Assembly (NCBI GenBank): GCA_965602635.1
Contig: CBFCZU010000095.1
Location: 1 to 14,812, forward strand
Direction of reading: 5' to 3'
From: CBFCZU01 sp965602635
Lineage (GTDB): Bacteria > Planctomycetota > Phycisphaerae > SM23-33
DNA: 14,812 bases
Both the position numbers and the translations under genes were made by a program. The notes under the pieces were generated by a model. It was not told where the DNA came from, did not search any database, and worked only from the letters and a program-made list of their open reading frames with translations. Shown here piece after piece: positions 14,776 through 14,812 of the stretch (positions are counted from its first letter, which is position 1; every line of letters starts with the position of its first letter).

Positions 14776-14812
14776 CCGCGGGGGCTTCGACGCGTGCGAC
14801 TTACGTCGCTCT

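Larger units (their letters stand above)
14541..14812. other. Right-edge region upstream of LPP20-like gene
   Basis: About 272 bases with no gene I can support, though minus-strand frames are open at the edge and a gene tail cannot be excluded. It holds the candidate promoter, the terminator and the 13-bp inverted repeat listed separately, plus a 5-bp hairpin (14796-14800 with 14805-14809). Confidence 0.5.

Overview
The window is high-GC bacterial DNA, densely coded, with no mobile element, CRISPR array, tRNA or rRNA that I can see. The gene content (flagellar filament genes, a GyrB carrying an extra segment between TOPRIM and the C-terminus, FlgO-type and LPP20-type lipoproteins, a PQQ-like propeller lipoprotein) fits a Gram-negative, outer-membrane-bearing, flagellated lineage. 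My best guess is Planctomycetota (Phycisphaerae-like), but that is inference from overall flavour, not a diagnostic marker.

Left block, plus strand (1-3823): the C-terminal part of a flagellin with a very strong terminator, a small SAM-dependent methyltransferase, then fliD (filament cap) and fliS (flagellin chaperone). A near-consensus sigma-28 (FliA-type) promoter at 1642-1668 precedes fliD and probably drives fliD-fliS as a late flagellar unit.

Middle block: gyrB on the minus strand (3838-6414), convergent with fliS and carrying an unusual Asn-Gly repeat linker encoded by a hexanucleotide repeat. About 430 bp of non-coding DNA separates it from a divergent PduO-type cobalamin adenosyltransferase (6841-7425, plus).

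Right block, all minus strand, in transcription order: a GTG-initiated LPP20/FlgP-like lipoprotein (14540-13731), a FlgO-family lipoprotein (13514-12867), a BamB-like beta-propeller lipoprotein (12520-11240), purH (11201-9576) and an intracellular GH36-type alpha-galactosidase (9510-7438). The last three are closely spaced and may form an operon. The first two resemble the outer-membrane flagellar accessory proteins FlgO and FlgP of Vibrio, and may work with the flagellar genes at the left end.

At the right edge a run of three hairpins, the last followed by a short T-run on the minus strand, lies upstream of the LPP20-like gene. It could be the 3' end of an upstream transcript or of a small structured RNA.

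Nothing here is clearly a new system. The items most worth a second look are the FlgO/LPP20 pair, the methyltransferase between flagellin and fliD, the repeat-bearing GyrB linker, the PurH active-site substitution and the hairpin cluster at the right edge.
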